From Massilia eurypsychrophila (lineage in GTDB: Bacteria; Pseudomonadota; Gammaproteobacteria; Burkholderiales; Burkholderiaceae_D): a stretch of 64,000 bases of DNA. Position 1 is the stretch's first letter; every line of letters begins with the position of its first letter. The stretch lies in contig NZ_PDOC01000008.1 of the NCBI RefSeq assembly GCF_002760655.1, positions 124,001-188,000 of the forward strand, given 5' to 3'. The notes below the pieces were generated by a model. The model was not told the DNA's origin and did no database searches. It saw nothing but the letters and a program-made list of their open reading frames with translations. This document shows positions 8,617-19,289 of the stretch, piece after piece. Both the position numbers and the translations under genes were made by a program.

Positions 8617-10743
8617 TTACGCTGCAGGTGCTGCGGCGCCTTCGGCACCTTCAGCTGCCTTCATCGACAGCTTCAAACGGCCGCGGTCATCGGTCTCGAG
8701 GACCTTGACGCGCACTGCCTGGCCTTCTTTCAGGTAGTCGGCAACGGCGTTGACACGCTCGTTGGCGATCTGCGAGATGTGCAGCAGGCCGTCCTTGCCT
8801 GGCATGACCTGGACGATCGCGCCGAAGTCGAGCAGCTTGAGCACGACGCCGTCGTAGGTCTTGCCCACTTCGACCGATGCGGTCAGCTCTTCGATGCGGC
8901 GCTTGGCTTCCTGGCCGGCAGCAGCGTCGACCGAAGCGATGGTGACTACGCCTTCGTCGCTGATGTCGATCTGTGTGCCGGTCTCTTCGGTCAGCGCGCG
9001 GATGACGGCGCCGCCCTTGCCGATGACGTCACGGATCTTCTCCGGGTTGATCTTGATGGTGATCAGGCGCGGTGCGAAGTCCGACAGTTCGGTCTTCACG
9101 TGCGGCATCGCCTTCTGCATCTCGCCGAGGATGTGGTGGCGCGCTTCCTTGGCTTGCGCCAGTGCCACTTGCATGATCTCTTTGGTGATGCCCATGATCT
9201 TGATGTCCATCTGCAGCGCGGTAATGCCTTCAGGCGTACCGGCTACCTTGAAGTCCATGTCGCCGAGGTGGTCTTCGTCGCCGAGGATGTCGGTCAGCAC
9301 GGCGAACTTGCCGCCTTCCTTGATCAGGCCCATCGCGATGCCGGCGACGTGCGCCTTCATCGGCACGCCGGCGTCCATCAGTGCCAGGCAACCGCCGCAC
9401 ACCGATGCCATCGACGAGGAACCGTTCGATTCGGTAATTTCCGATACCAGACGCACCGAGTAGCTGAAGTCTTCCGGGTTAGGCAACGCTGCCAGCAGCG
9501 CGCGTTTGGCCAGGCGGCCGTGGCCGATCTCGCGGCGCTTCGGCGTACCGACGCGGCCGGTTTCGCCGGTGGCGAACGGAGGCATGTTGTAATGCAGCAT
9601 GAAGGAGTCGGTGTACTCGCCCATCAGCGCATCGATCTTCTGGCTGTCGCGCGCGGTGCCGAGCGTGGCAACGACGAGCGCCTGCGTTTCGCCGCGGGTG
9701 AACAGGGCCGAACCGTGGGTGCGTGGCAGCACGCTGGTACGGATCTCGATCGGACGCACGGTGCGGGTGTCGCGGCCGTCGATGCGTGGCTCGCCGTTCA
9801 GGATCTGCGAACGCACGACCGACGCTTCGATGTCGAACAGGATATTGCCGACTTCCGAGCTGTCGATGTCGCCCAGGTTGTTGGCGGCCGATTCAGCCGT
9901 CAGGGCGGCGACCACTTCCGAGAACGCCGACTTCAGCTTGGCGGTACGCGCCTGCTTGTCCTTGGTCTGGTAGGCATCGTTGATCTTGGCGTCGGCGAAG
10001 CCCTTGACGCGGGCGATCAGCGCTTCGTTCTTGGCAGGCGGAGTCCACTCGACTTCCGGCTTGCCGCCGTCGCGCACCAGTTCATGGATCGCGTCGATGA
10101 CCGCTTTCATCTGGTCGTGGCCGAAGACGACGGCGCCGAGCATGATTTCTTCGGACAGCTGCTGCGCTTCGGACTCGACCATCAGGACGGCCGTTTCGGT
10201 ACCGGCGACGACCAGATCCATCTGGCTCGTCTTGAGCTGGGTGGTGGTCGGGTTCAGGATGTACTGGCCATTGGCGTAACCGACGCGGGCGGCGCCGATC
10301 GGGCCGGAGAACGGCACGCCGGAGACGCACAGCGCGGCCGATGCGCCGATCATGGCGGCGATGTCCGGGTCGATCTCAGGATTGACCGACAGCACGTGGA
10401 TGATGATCTGGACTTCGTTCAGGTAGCCTTCCGGGAACAGCGGACGGATCGGACGGTCGATCAGGCGCGACGTCAGCGTTTCCTTTTCCGAAGGACGGCC
10501 TTCGCGCTTGAAGAAGCCGCCCGGGATCTTGCCGGCAGCGTAGGTCTTCTCGACGTAGTCAACGGTCAGCGGGAAAAAGTCCTGGCCTGGCTTGGCGTCC
10601 TTGCGCGCGACGACAGTCGCCAGCACGACGGTGTCGTCGATCGACACCAGCACCGCGCCGGATGCCTGGCGAGCGATCTCGCCGGTCTCCAGGGTGACCG
10701 TGTGCTGACCGTACTGGAACGTTTTCGTAACTTTGTTAAACAT
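8617..10743 (-). CDS. pnp: Polyribonucleotide nucleotidyltransferase (PNPase)
   Basis: A 3'-5' phosphorolytic exoribonuclease, a core component of RNA decay and the degradosome. The 708-residue product has two RNase PH domains (about 1-240 and 310-540), separated by an all-helical linker, then a KH domain ([20 protein letters not shown] near residues 555-574) and an S1 domain ([20 protein letters not shown] near 621-640). The motif [13 protein letters not shown] near 437 is the conserved second-domain active site. It follows rpsO on the same strand, the classic rpsO-pnp arrangement. Confidence 0.98.
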   Translation of the reverse strand: MFNKVTKTFQYGQHTVTLETGEIARQASGAVLVSIDDTVVLATVVARKDAKPGQDFFPLTVDYVEKTYAAGKIPGGFFKREGRPSEKETLTSRLIDRPIRPLFPEGYLNEVQIIIHVLSVNPEIDPDIAAMIGASAALCVSGVPFSGPIGAARVGYANGQYILNPTTTQLKTSQMDLVVAGTETAVLMVESEAQQLSEEIMLGAVVFGHDQMKAVIDAIHELVRDGGKPEVEWTPPAKNEALIARVKGFADAKINDAYQTKDKQARTAKLKSAFSEVVAALTAESAANNLGDIDSSEVGNILFDIEASVVRSQILNGEPRIDGRDTRTVRPIEIRTSVLPRTHGSALFTRGETQALVVATLGTARDSQKIDALMGEYTDSFMLHYNMPPFATGETGRVGTPKRREIGHGRLAKRALLAALPNPEDFSYSVRLVSEITESNGSSSMASVCGGCLALMDAGVPMKAHVAGIAMGLIKEGGKFAVLTDILGDEDHLGDMDFKVAGTPEGITALQMDIKIMGITKEIMQVALAQAKEARHHILGEMQKAMPHVKTELSDFAPRLITIKINPEKIRDVIGKGGAVIRALTEETGTQIDISDEGVVTIASVDAAAGQEAKRRIEELTASVEVGKTYDGVVLKLLDFGAIVQVMPGKDGLLHISQIANERVNAVADYLKEGQAVRVKVLETDDRGRLKLSMKAAEGAEGAAAPAA

Positions 10744-10860
10744 GGGTAATCCCTTTCTATTTGCCGACAGATTTTCAGGGGCTGTCGTTCACCTCACCAC
10801 AGGCAAGTGCAACCTTGCCTTTACTGCTTTAATGCAACTTTAATACTATTCAGAAATGCA

Positions 10861-10896
10861 AAATGCCCGCGACAGTCAGACTGACGCAGGCATTTT
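10861..10896 (-). terminator. Hairpin between rpsO and pnp
   Basis: The inverted repeat AAAATGCC ... GGCATTTT with an inner CAGT/ACTG stem. On the minus strand it ends in TTTT. It could partly terminate rpsO transcription or act as an RNase processing site, as the rpsO-pnp spacer does in enterobacteria. Confidence 0.6.
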
Positions 10897-10920
10897 CGTT
10901 TAAATCGGGAGCGGCAAAAA

Positions 10921-11190
10921 TTACTTGCGCAGGCCGAGTTTAGCGATCAGATCGCGATAACGGGCAGCGTCTTTGCTTTTCAGGTAGGACAGCAGGCTCT
11001 TACGACGGTTGACCATCATGATCAGGCCGCGGCGCGAGTGGTGATCTTTCGCGTGGGCTTTGAAGTGGCCGTTCAGTTCGTTGATGCGCGCGGTCAGCAG
11101 TGCGACCTGGACTTCTGGCGAACCGGTGTCGTTTTGAGCACGGGCGTTGTCCGCGATAATCGCGGCTTTGTTGATGTTTTCTACGGTCAT
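10921..11190 (-). CDS. rpsO: 30S ribosomal protein S15
   Basis: An 89-residue primary rRNA-binding protein of the small subunit platform. The sequence begins [18 protein letters not shown] and carries the signature [18 protein letters not shown] around residues 38-55, followed by [12 protein letters not shown]. The start is the ATG at 11190, 15 codons inside the longest open frame, because it gives the family length. It is followed by pnp. Confidence 0.97.
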   Translation of the reverse strand: MTVENINKAAIIADNARAQNDTGSPEVQVALLTARINELNGHFKAHAKDHHSRRGLIMMVNRRKSLLSYLKSKDAARYRDLIAKLGLRK

Positions 11191-11369
11191 GATATTACCT
11201 TTCACATGCGGTGCAAGAGTCGCAACCCAGCGCACCGTGAACTTCGATTGACAAGCTGGTCCAAACGACCAGACCCGCTAGTATATGCGAAAACTGTTCG
11301 TGCAGCCAGTGCTCAATGCGCCTGAGTCGGGCATGATAGGATTTTTGCAGCTTTTTGGGGTAAGTCACC

Positions 11370-11861
11370 ATGCGAAACCTGATACAAGCATCCATTTTGA
11401 CCGCGCTGCTCGCCGGCTGCGCCAGCCTGTCCGGCCCGCCCTTGCTGCCGGGCGACTCGATCGACACCGTCAAGCTCAAGCTGGGCGAACCGACGTCGTC
11501 GTATTCGGCCGGCCCTGAGCAGCTGCTCGAATACGCCAAGGGGCCGATGGGCCAGACCACGTGGATGGCGCACATCGGCGCCGACGGCCGGCTCACGCGC
11601 CTGGAACAGGTGCTGACGGGTGAAAAATTCGCCACCATCAAAGTCGGTTCGGCAAGGCACGAGGACGTGCTGCGCGCCGTCGGCCGGCCGGCCGAGAAAT
11701 CGTACCTGGCGCTGCGCGACTTCGAGGTCTGGTCGTACCGCTACAAGGAGGCCGGCGTGTGGAATTCGATGATGCACGTGCACTTCGACCGCGCCGGCGT
11801 GGTGCAGATGATGCAAAACGGCCCGGATCCGATGTACGAGGAAAGGCGCTTTTTCCGCTAG
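11370..11861 (+). CDS. Lipoprotein, SmpA/OmlA (BamE)-like
   Basis: A 163-residue outer-membrane-type lipoprotein. The lipobox LLAGC places the modified cysteine at residue 16. The mature part has the pattern PGDSIDTVKLKLGEPT and a second similar unit, VGSARHEDVLRAVGRP, as in SmpA/OmlA-like folds where a 'G.t...v...lG.P' turn recurs. It is not the housekeeping BamE by length or flanking genes. A GGGGTAAG ribosome-binding site precedes the ATG. The role is unknown. Confidence 0.7.
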   Translation: MRNLIQASILTALLAGCASLSGPPLLPGDSIDTVKLKLGEPTSSYSAGPEQLLEYAKGPMGQTTWMAHIGADGRLTRLEQVLTGEKFATIKVGSARHEDVLRAVGRPAEKSYLALRDFEVWSYRYKEAGVWNSMMHVHFDRAGVVQMMQNGPDPMYEERRFFR

Positions 11862-11915
11862 CGGTGCGTCGAGCGTCAACGTCAGTACACGTCACCGCAC
11901 CCCGACGTAGCGTCC

Positions 11916-12770
11916 TTAGCTGCGATCGCTCGGGTCGATCGGCTCGGCGTCGGTCTGCACGATGCTTACCGGCTTGCCCTTTGCCAGGCGCCACAGGTAC
12001 ACCGCGTAGCCGGATAAACCGTAGGCGACGAAAATCGGCCACAGCACTTTCGGCGGATCGATCGACACCAGCGCGAACGCCAGCGCAATCAGGAACACCG
12101 CGATGAACGGCACCGATTTGCGGAAATTGACGTCCTTGAAGCTGTAGAAAGGCACGTTGGTGACCATCGTCAGGCCGGCGAACAGCGCGATGCCGAACGA
12201 GATCCACGACATCTGCATGCCGCTTACTTCGAGGTCCGTCATCATCAAGATGAAGCCGGCGACGATGGCCGCCGCGGCAGGGCTTGGCAAGCCCTGGAAG
12301 TAGCGCTTGTCGACCACTTCGATGTTGGTGTTGAAGCGCGCCAGCCGGCACGCGGCGCCGGCGCAATAGACAAAGGCGGCGATCCAGCCGAGCTTGCCGA
12401 GCCCGCGCAGCGACCACTCGTAGATCACCAGCGCCGGCGCGGCGCCGAACGACACCATGTCGGACAGGCTGTCGTACTGGGCGCCGAATTCGGACTGGGT
12501 GTTGGTCAGGCGCGCGACGCGACCGTCGAGGGCGTCGAGCACCATGGCCACAAAAATGGCCCAGGTGGCATGCTCGAAACGCTGGTTCATCGCCATCACG
12601 ATGGCGTAGAAGCCGCAGAACAGCGCCGCGGTGGTGAACGCGTTGGGCAACAGGTAAATCCCGCGCCGGCGCACCGGATTGCCGCTGGCGTCAAATTTTT
12701 GCCGGCCGATTTTGCCGAAGCGCGACAGTTTTTTGGCGCCGGGTTTCCGGCGGCGGGGGAATGTGGGCAT
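11916..12770 (-). CDS. pssA: CDP-diacylglycerol-serine O-phosphatidyltransferase
   Basis: An inner-membrane enzyme that makes phosphatidylserine, the precursor of phosphatidylethanolamine. The 284-residue protein has several membrane helices and the CDP-alcohol phosphatidyltransferase motif DGRVARLTNTQSEFGAQYDS followed by LSD, near residues 89-111 (D-G-x2-A-R-x8-G-x3-D-x3-D). Its basic N-terminus and length fit the type II PssA of betaproteobacteria. In Burkholderiales pssA usually follows ilvC; here two SIMPL genes stand between them. Confidence 0.95.
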   Translation of the reverse strand: MPTFPRRRKPGAKKLSRFGKIGRQKFDASGNPVRRRGIYLLPNAFTTAALFCGFYAIVMAMNQRFEHATWAIFVAMVLDALDGRVARLTNTQSEFGAQYDSLSDMVSFGAAPALVIYEWSLRGLGKLGWIAAFVYCAGAACRLARFNTNIEVVDKRYFQGLPSPAAAAIVAGFILMMTDLEVSGMQMSWISFGIALFAGLTMVTNVPFYSFKDVNFRKSVPFIAVFLIALAFALVSIDPPKVLWPIFVAYGLSGYAVYLWRLAKGKPVSIVQTDAEPIDPSDRS

Positions 12771-12849
12771 AAGTTTCCGTTTCTAGTGTAGGCGCGTCGT
12801 TACCACCCTATTATAGTAGGCTAACGAAATACATAGCGAACCGTTACTA

Positions 12850-13593
12850 TTACCTGAACTTAAGCTTGCCGACGAGGCGCATCTGCAGCGTCGTTTCGCC
12901 CGGCTCGAACGTCGGTTCGGCCACTTCCGCCGCGTCCATCTTTGCCATCGCACGCGAGCCCATCACGCTCACTTCCTGCTGGGCATAGCGCCCGGAGCCT
13001 TCGAAGTCGATCGTGTCGATGACGGCGTCGGCCGGCCGCCGGCCCATTGCCGCGGCAATCGAGGCGATGCGCTCATTCAGGTTCAGGTAGGTGGCGGCAA
13101 TGCGGCGGTCGTCGAGCTGCTTGAGCGTGGCAGGCGCCAGGCCGAAGCGCAGGTTATTGAGCGACATGACTTTTTGCGCTGCGGCGGTGGTTTTCGGCAA
13201 GGCGGCCAGGTTCGTCGTCTTGACCTCGAGGTACTGGCCGACGCGCCAGCCGACCGGCACCGCTTTCGGCATGCCAGCGCCCTGCACTGGCCGCGGCTCC
13301 GGATAAATCGGATATGTGTAGTAACCCTGCGTTTTCAGGCTGGCCTGCGGATCTTCGCGGCGGATGATCTCGGTGCCCTGCTTCATCTTCTGATTGACGC
13401 GCGAGGCAGCCGCCGCCTTGTCCTTGTCGTGCTCCTCGACCGCGAACGTCGCGGTGGCCTGGTCGTTGGCGTGCGTGACTTCGCCGAACGCCGGCACGAT
13501 GACCAGCGCACCGGAAGTCGAGGACGCAGTTTGGGCGTTGGCCTGCGCGGCGATGACCAGCGCGGCGGCAATGAACAGTTTTGGTAGCGACAT
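12850..13593 (-). CDS. SIMPL-domain periplasmic protein (second copy)
   Basis: A 247-residue exported protein of the SIMPL/DUF541 family (related to E. coli YggE), implicated in stress tolerance, without a known enzymatic activity. A signal peptide covers about residues 1-20. The domain shows VVPAFGEVTHANDQATATFA, KDKAAAASRVNQKMKQ and a C-terminal PTFEPGETTLQMRLVGKLKF. It is clearly paralogous over its whole length to the gene just upstream. The ribosome-binding site GGAGAGA is strong. It sits in the interval between ilvC and pssA. Confidence 0.88.
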   Translation of the reverse strand: MSLPKLFIAAALVIAAQANAQTASSTSGALVIVPAFGEVTHANDQATATFAVEEHDKDKAAAASRVNQKMKQGTEIIRREDPQASLKTQGYYTYPIYPEPRPVQGAGMPKAVPVGWRVGQYLEVKTTNLAALPKTTAAAQKVMSLNNLRFGLAPATLKQLDDRRIAATYLNLNERIASIAAAMGRRPADAVIDTIDFEGSGRYAQQEVSVMGSRAMAKMDAAEVAEPTFEPGETTLQMRLVGKLKFR

Positions 13594-13671
13594 GTCTTTC
13601 TCTCCGGGTTGACTTGATCAACTGACAAGATACCCGGAAAGCGAAAACTAATGCGCTACGGACACAAAGAG

Positions 13672-14400
13672 TTACTTGAACTTGACCTTGCCCACCAGGC
13701 GCATCTGCAAGGTGGTTTCGCCTGGTTCGAAGGTCGGCTCGCTGACCTCGCCGGAATCCTTGGCCATGCGTGACATTGCCATCGGCGCCGCGGCAGCTTC
13801 GCCCTGCGCCGCATAGTTGCCGGAGCCTTCGAAGTCGACCGTGTCGAGCACGGCGTCAGTGGTGTTGCGGCCCATCGCCTTGGCGATCGAGGCGATGCGT
13901 TCGGTCAGGTTGCGGTAAGTCGCGCCGATGCGCTGGTCGTCCAGCTTCTTCAGGGTGGCAGGGGTCAGGCCGAAACTGAGGTTGTTCAGGCCCAGCACCT
14001 TCTGGGCGGCGGCCGTTGTTTTCGCCAGGCCGGCAAGGCTGGTGGTTTTCATTTCGACGTAGTTACCGACGCGCCATCCCGTCGCGACTGGTTTCGGCAT
14101 GGTGCCGTTCGGCAGCGGGCGTTGCTCCGGGTAGATCGGATAGGTGTAGTAGCCCTGCGTCTTCAAGACCGCTTGCGGGTCTTCCTTGCGCAGGATGTCG
14201 AGGCCCTGCTTCATTTTCTGGTTGACGCGCGAGGCGGCGGCCGCTTTGTCCTTGTCCTGTTCTTCGACGAGGAAGGTGGCGGTAGCCTGGTCATTCGGAT
14301 GCGTCACTTCGCCAAAAGCGGGGACGATGACGAGAGTTTGGGCATGGACTTGCGATGCCAGCACGAGCGTGGCGGCGATGAGGAGTTTGGGTAACGACAT
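13672..14400 (-). CDS. SIMPL-domain periplasmic protein (first copy)
   Basis: A 242-residue paralogue of the neighbouring SIMPL protein: signal peptide through about residue 20, then VVPAFGEVTHPNDQATATFL, KDKAAAASRVNQKMKQ and the same C-terminal PTFEPGETTLQMRLVGKVKF. The two copies are adjacent, on the same strand and 78 bp apart, so they are a tandem duplication that has diverged mainly around residues 85-110 and 185-210. The ilvC terminator lies upstream, so this gene probably starts its own transcript. Confidence 0.88.
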   Translation of the reverse strand: MSLPKLLIAATLVLASQVHAQTLVIVPAFGEVTHPNDQATATFLVEEQDKDKAAAASRVNQKMKQGLDILRKEDPQAVLKTQGYYTYPIYPEQRPLPNGTMPKPVATGWRVGNYVEMKTTSLAGLAKTTAAAQKVLGLNNLSFGLTPATLKKLDDQRIGATYRNLTERIASIAKAMGRNTTDAVLDTVDFEGSGNYAAQGEAAAAPMAMSRMAKDSGEVSEPTFEPGETTLQMRLVGKVKFK

Positions 14401-14518
14401 GTGGCTCTTTCAGGTTGTTGTTCTTAGCCTGAACGATAACCGGAAATCGAGGCGCAGCGGGGGCCGGACACCATTCGTTGCAATTCATTACTGTTTACAT
14501 ACAAAGTTCACGGGCAAA

Positions 14519-14556
14519 TAAAAACCGTCACTCCCGCGAAAAGCAGGAATGACGGT
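14519..14556 (-). terminator. Intrinsic terminator of ilvC
   Basis: On the minus strand ACCGTCATTCCTGC pairs with GCGGGAGTGACGGT across a short loop, followed by TTTTTATTT. It lies 21 bp past the ilvC stop and ends the ilvBNC unit. Confidence 0.9.
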
Positions 14557-14576
14557 CTTGAGAGTTGCGGTGCTGC

Positions 14577-15611
<1,035 letters not shown>

Positions 15612-15630
15612 TTAAGTTGTGGGGAAATGC

Positions 15631-16122
15631 TTAGACTTTGAGGATGCGTTCGCCGCGGCCGATGCCCGAGCCGCCGGTGCGGACCGTTTCGAGGATCGAG
15701 GCGCGGTCGATCGAATCGATGAACGCGTCGAGCTTGCTCTTGGCGCCGGTCAGTTCGATCGTGTAGGTCTTCTCGGTGACGTCGATGACGCGGCCGCGGA
15801 AGATGTCGGCGGTGCGCTTCATCTCTTCGCGCTCCTTGCCGACCGCGCGCACCTTGATGAGCATCAGCTCACGCTCGATGTGCGAGCCTTCGGTCAGGTC
15901 GACCACCTTGACCACCTCGATCAGGCGGTTCAGGTGCTTGGTGATCTGCTCGATAATGTCGTCCGAGCCGCTGGTGACGATCGTCATCCGCGACAAGGTG
16001 GCGTCTTCGGTCGGCGCCACGGTCAGGGTCTCGATGTTGTAACCGCGGGCCGAGAACAGGCCGACCACGCGCGACAAGGCGCCGGCTTCGTTTTCCAGCA
16101 GGACAGAAATAATATGGCGCAT
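15631..16122 (-). CDS. ilvN: Acetolactate synthase small regulatory subunit
   Basis: Regulatory subunit that binds valine and raises the activity of IlvB. The 163-residue protein carries an N-terminal ACT domain (MRHIISVLLENEAGALSRVV and GLFSARGYNIETL) and the C-terminal ALS_ss_C domain. The ATG at 16122 is chosen because it lies one base after the ilvB stop and gives the conserved N-terminus; the open frame extends seven codons further into ilvB. Confidence 0.97.
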   Translation of the reverse strand: MRHIISVLLENEAGALSRVVGLFSARGYNIETLTVAPTEDATLSRMTIVTSGSDDIIEQITKHLNRLIEVVKVVDLTEGSHIERELMLIKVRAVGKEREEMKRTADIFRGRVIDVTEKTYTIELTGAKSKLDAFIDSIDRASILETVRTGGSGIGRGERILKV

Positions 16123-16123
16123 G

Positions 16124-17851
16124 TTAGAGGTCCTCCGAGCCAAGCAGCATTTCGGACAGGCCCTTGCCGGCTTTCACCATCGGCCACACGTTTTCCGACT
16201 GGTCGGTAATGAAGTTCATGAACACCAGGCGGTCCTTCATGCCGAACGCTTCTTTCAAGGCGCCGTCGACGTCGCCCGGCTTTTCGATCTTCATGGCGAC
16301 GTGGCCGAACGATTCGGCCAGCATCGAGAAGTCCGGCAGCGAATCCATGTACGACTCCGAATAGCGCCCGCCGTAGTCGATCTGCTGCCACTGGCGCACC
16401 ATGCCGAGGGCGCGGTTGTTGAGCAGGATGATCTTCGGCGTCAGGTGGTATTGCTTGCAGGTAGCCAGTTCCTGGATGTTCATCTGGATCGAGCCTTCGC
16501 CGGTGATGCAGGCAACGGTCGAGCCGGGATTGGCCATCTGCACGCCCATCGCATACGGCAAGCCGACGCCCATCGTGCCAAGACCGCCGGAGTTGATCCA
16601 GCGGCGCGGCTTGTCGAACGGATAGTACTGGGCCGCCCACATCTGGTGCTGGCCGACGTCCGAGGTGATGAAGGCGTCGCCGCCGGTCACTTCCCACACT
16701 TTTTGCACGACCGACTGCGGCTTGATGATGGTATCCGAATCCTGGAACTTCAGGCAGTCGCGGCCGCGCCATTCGCCGATCTGCTTCCACCAGTCCTTCA
16801 GCGGCGCCGCATTGACTTTCGCGTCGGCCGCGTCGAGCTGCGACAGCAACTCGACCAGCACGTCCTTGACGTTGCCGACGATCGGAATGTCGACCTTGAC
16901 GCGCTTCGAGATGGACGACGGGTCAATGTCGATGTGAATGATCTTGCGCGGGTGCGAGGCAAAATGCTTCGGGTTGCCGATCACGCGGTCGTCGAAACGG
17001 GCGCCGATGGCGATCAGGACGTCGCAGTGCTGCATCGCCATGTTCGCTTCGTAGGTGCCGTGCATGCCCGGCATGCCGACCCACTTGTCGGACGACGAGC
17101 GGTAGCCGCCCAGGCCCATCAGCGTGTTGGTGCACGGGAAGCCGAGGCGGTCGACCAGCTTGTTCAGCTCGGGCGCGGCATTGGCCAGGATGACGCCGCC
17201 GCCGGCATAGATCATCGGCCGCTCGGCCTGCAACAGCAGTTGCACCGCCTTGCGGATCTGGCCCGAGTGACCCTTGTCGACCGGCTTGTACGAGCGCATT
17301 TCGATTTCCTTCGGATAATCGAAATGGCAGGTGTGCATGCTGATGTCTTTGGGGATATCGACCAGCACCGGACCGGGACGACCGGTGCGGGCGATGAAGA
17401 ATGCTTTCTTGATCGTTGCCGCCAGGTCGCGCACGTCCTTGACGAGGAAATTGTGCTTGACGACGGGGCGGGTGATGCCGACCGTGTCGCACTCCTGGAA
17501 CGCGTCCTGGCCGATGGCGTGGCTCGGCACCTGGCCGGAGATGACGACCATCGGCACCGAGTCCATGTAGGCGGTCGACAAGCCGGTGACGGCATTGGTG
17601 ACGCCCGGACCGGACGTGACGAGGGCGACCCCGACCGTATTCGAACTGCGCGAATAGGCGTCGGCGGCGTGGATGGCGGCCTGTTCATGGCGCACCAGTA
17701 CGTGCTGGAATTTGTCCTGCTTGAAGATGGCGTCGTAGATATACAGCACCGCGCCGCCAGGATAACCAAAGACGTGCTTGACGCCCTCTTCGGCCAGACA
17801 GCGGACGACAATCTCAGCGCCCGTGATGGGAGCCGTTGTTTCGTTGTTCAT
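16124..17851 (-). CDS. ilvB: Acetolactate synthase catalytic subunit
   Basis: Thiamine diphosphate enzyme that condenses two pyruvates, or pyruvate and 2-oxobutyrate, at the head of branched-chain amino-acid synthesis. At 575 residues it has the three TPP-enzyme domains: N-terminal with the catalytic Glu region VRHEQAAIHAADAYSR near 46-61, a central FAD domain, and the TPP motif TGEGSIQMNIQELATC near 441-456 (GEG in place of GDG). An AAGGAATG site lies 5 nt before the ATG. Confidence 0.97.
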   Translation of the reverse strand: MNNETTAPITGAEIVVRCLAEEGVKHVFGYPGGAVLYIYDAIFKQDKFQHVLVRHEQAAIHAADAYSRSSNTVGVALVTSGPGVTNAVTGLSTAYMDSVPMVVISGQVPSHAIGQDAFQECDTVGITRPVVKHNFLVKDVRDLAATIKKAFFIARTGRPGPVLVDIPKDISMHTCHFDYPKEIEMRSYKPVDKGHSGQIRKAVQLLLQAERPMIYAGGGVILANAAPELNKLVDRLGFPCTNTLMGLGGYRSSSDKWVGMPGMHGTYEANMAMQHCDVLIAIGARFDDRVIGNPKHFASHPRKIIHIDIDPSSISKRVKVDIPIVGNVKDVLVELLSQLDAADAKVNAAPLKDWWKQIGEWRGRDCLKFQDSDTIIKPQSVVQKVWEVTGGDAFITSDVGQHQMWAAQYYPFDKPRRWINSGGLGTMGVGLPYAMGVQMANPGSTVACITGEGSIQMNIQELATCKQYHLTPKIILLNNRALGMVRQWQQIDYGGRYSESYMDSLPDFSMLAESFGHVAMKIEKPGDVDGALKEAFGMKDRLVFMNFITDQSENVWPMVKAGKGLSEMLLGSEDL

Positions 17852-18330
17852 GATACATTCCTTTCAAGACCCATTGGGAGGTGATCGGATGCTCTTTCCT
17901 AACGAAATTCGTGTGGCGCGACAGTGCTCAGGCTTCCCTTCTTTCTGCGGTCACGGCGATCTTTCACGTACCCATAGATACGTTACGAACCGGCGCTAAG
18001 CGCAACTCGTTTGGCGTGAGTTTCTGTAGCGGTTACGCGAACCTCTCGTGCTTGTGGCACGGGTTAGAGCAAACTGCCTACATATGAAAGCGCGTCATGT
18101 CGATGTTGGCCTTGTGTGCCGGTCACGACCTGACCATACAGCTTCGGGGTTGCAAAGCGTGGCTTACCTTACTGCGTTGCACCATTTTGGTCAAGGTAAA
18201 AGATGGTCGCATGATCCGCAGCGGTGCGTTTCGCGTAAAAATCGCGCAAAATGGCCCGTTTTTTGCTAGGATGCGTCAATTTTGCAGTTCAGCACTATTG
18301 GCGTAATGACGTCCCCCTCTCCTTCCGCGC
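17852..18330. other. Intergenic region, ilvB / sigma-factor divergent promoters
   Basis: A 479-bp region between divergent genes. I looked for an ilv attenuator on the minus strand and found no leader peptide rich in Ile, Leu or Val and no terminator in front of ilvB. A candidate plus-strand promoter for the sigma gene is TTGCAG near 18290 with TAATGA 16 nt later, but it is weak. Short open frames here look random. Confidence 0.4.
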
Positions 18331-18900
18331 ATGGCCACAGACAAAGAATTATCCGATTTCCTCGAGCATGTCGAGCGGCGCGCCTTCAAGCAGGCGGTGT
18401 ACGCCGTGCGCAAGGACGAGTCCGCTCTTGATATCGTGCAGGACGCGATGATCAAGCTTGCCGAAAAATACGGTGACAAGCCGGCTGCCGAACTGCCGAT
18501 GCTGTTTCAGCGTATCCTGCAAAACACCATCCTCGATTACTTCCGACGCGAAAAAGTGCGAAATACGTGGGTCAGCCTGTTCTCTTCGATGGGCAAACGC
18601 GATGGCGGCGACGACGACTTTGATATACTCGACTCGTACGAAGCGGAAGAAGGTTCCGCCCGGGCTGAATCAAGTGCCGACCAGGTCGAGCGGATGCAGA
18701 CCCTGGCGGTGATCGAAGCGGAGGTACAAAAACTGCCGTCGCGTCAACGGGAAGCGTTCCTGATGCGTTATTGGCAGGATATGGACGTGGCTGAAACAGC
18801 GGAAGCAATGGGGTGTTCAGAAGGTAGCGTCAAGACACACTGTTCACGGGCGACCCATACCCTCGCCGAAGCGCTGAAAGCCAAGGGATTAAAATTATGA
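18331..18900 (+). CDS. RNA polymerase sigma factor, ECF/sigma-70 type
   Basis: A 189-residue group IV-like sigma factor. Region 2 is visible at about residues 25-85 (SALDIVQDAMIKLAEKYGDK, then RILQNTILDYFRREKVR). Region 4 lies at about 133-180 (LPSRQREAFLMRYWQDMDVA, then the helix-turn-helix AEAMGCSEGSVKTHCSRATH). The region between is acidic. The stop overlaps the DUF3619 start by 4 bp (ATGA), implying coupled translation. In related bacteria the same cluster stands beside ilvB. The regulon is unknown; DUF3619 may be its membrane anti-sigma partner (inference). Confidence 0.88.
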   Translation: MATDKELSDFLEHVERRAFKQAVYAVRKDESALDIVQDAMIKLAEKYGDKPAAELPMLFQRILQNTILDYFRREKVRNTWVSLFSSMGKRDGGDDDFDILDSYEAEEGSARAESSADQVERMQTLAVIEAEVQKLPSRQREAFLMRYWQDMDVAETAEAMGCSEGSVKTHCSRATHTLAEALKAKGLKL

Positions 18901-19289
18901 ACACCGAAGACATCAACCTGGCGTACAAAGTGCGTCACGCGCTCGACGCGAACCTCGACAATTTGCCGGTTTCAACCGTCGAACGGCTCGCTTCGGCGCG
19001 CAAGATGGCCGTATCGCGCAAGAAGGCGCACGCCCCCGCCCAGGTCGCGCAGCGCGCCCTCGCCGGCAACTTCGGCAGCTTCTTTTCATTCTCTTCGCTC
19101 GGGCGCGCCGGCGCCATCATCCCGCTGCTGGCCCTGGTTGCCGGCCTGGCCGGTGTTTACCAGTACGAGCAGCAGCAACGCATCGCCGAACTCGCCGAGC
19201 TCGACGCGGCGGTCCTGTCCGACGAACTCCCCCTGACCGCCTACCTCGATCATGGTTTTAATGCCTACCTGGCGCAGCGCGGTCAATAA
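18897..19289 (+). CDS. DUF3619 membrane protein
   Basis: A 130-residue protein with one central membrane helix (AGAIIPLLALVAGLAGVYQY, about residues 70-90), a cytoplasmic basic N-terminal part and a short acidic C-terminal part. The N-terminal segment LAYKVRHALDANLDNLP, followed by VSTVERLASARKMA, is the conserved family stretch. Immediate overlap with the sigma gene and a single-pass topology suggest an anti-sigma-like role, but this is inference. Confidence 0.8.
   Translation: MNTEDINLAYKVRHALDANLDNLPVSTVERLASARKMAVSRKKAHAPAQVAQRALAGNFGSFFSFSSLGRAGAIIPLLALVAGLAGVYQYEQQQRIAELAELDAAVLSDELPLTAYLDHGFNAYLAQRGQ

Noticed and set aside
8464-10749. 761-codon open frame on the plus strand opposite pnp
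   Set aside because: It is the antisense shadow of pnp in high-GC DNA; its translation is rich in Arg, His, Asp and Val without domain structure.
16121-17884. 587-codon plus-strand frame opposite ilvB
   Set aside because: Shadow of ilvB, with no protein-like composition.
17852-18330. Branched-chain amino-acid attenuator upstream of ilvB
   Set aside because: No leader peptide rich in Ile, Leu or Val and no terminator hairpin on the minus strand.
18331-18900. Housekeeping RpoE with RseA/RseB
   Set aside because: The neighbour is DUF3619 rather than RseA/RseB and mucD is absent, so I kept a general sigma-factor name.
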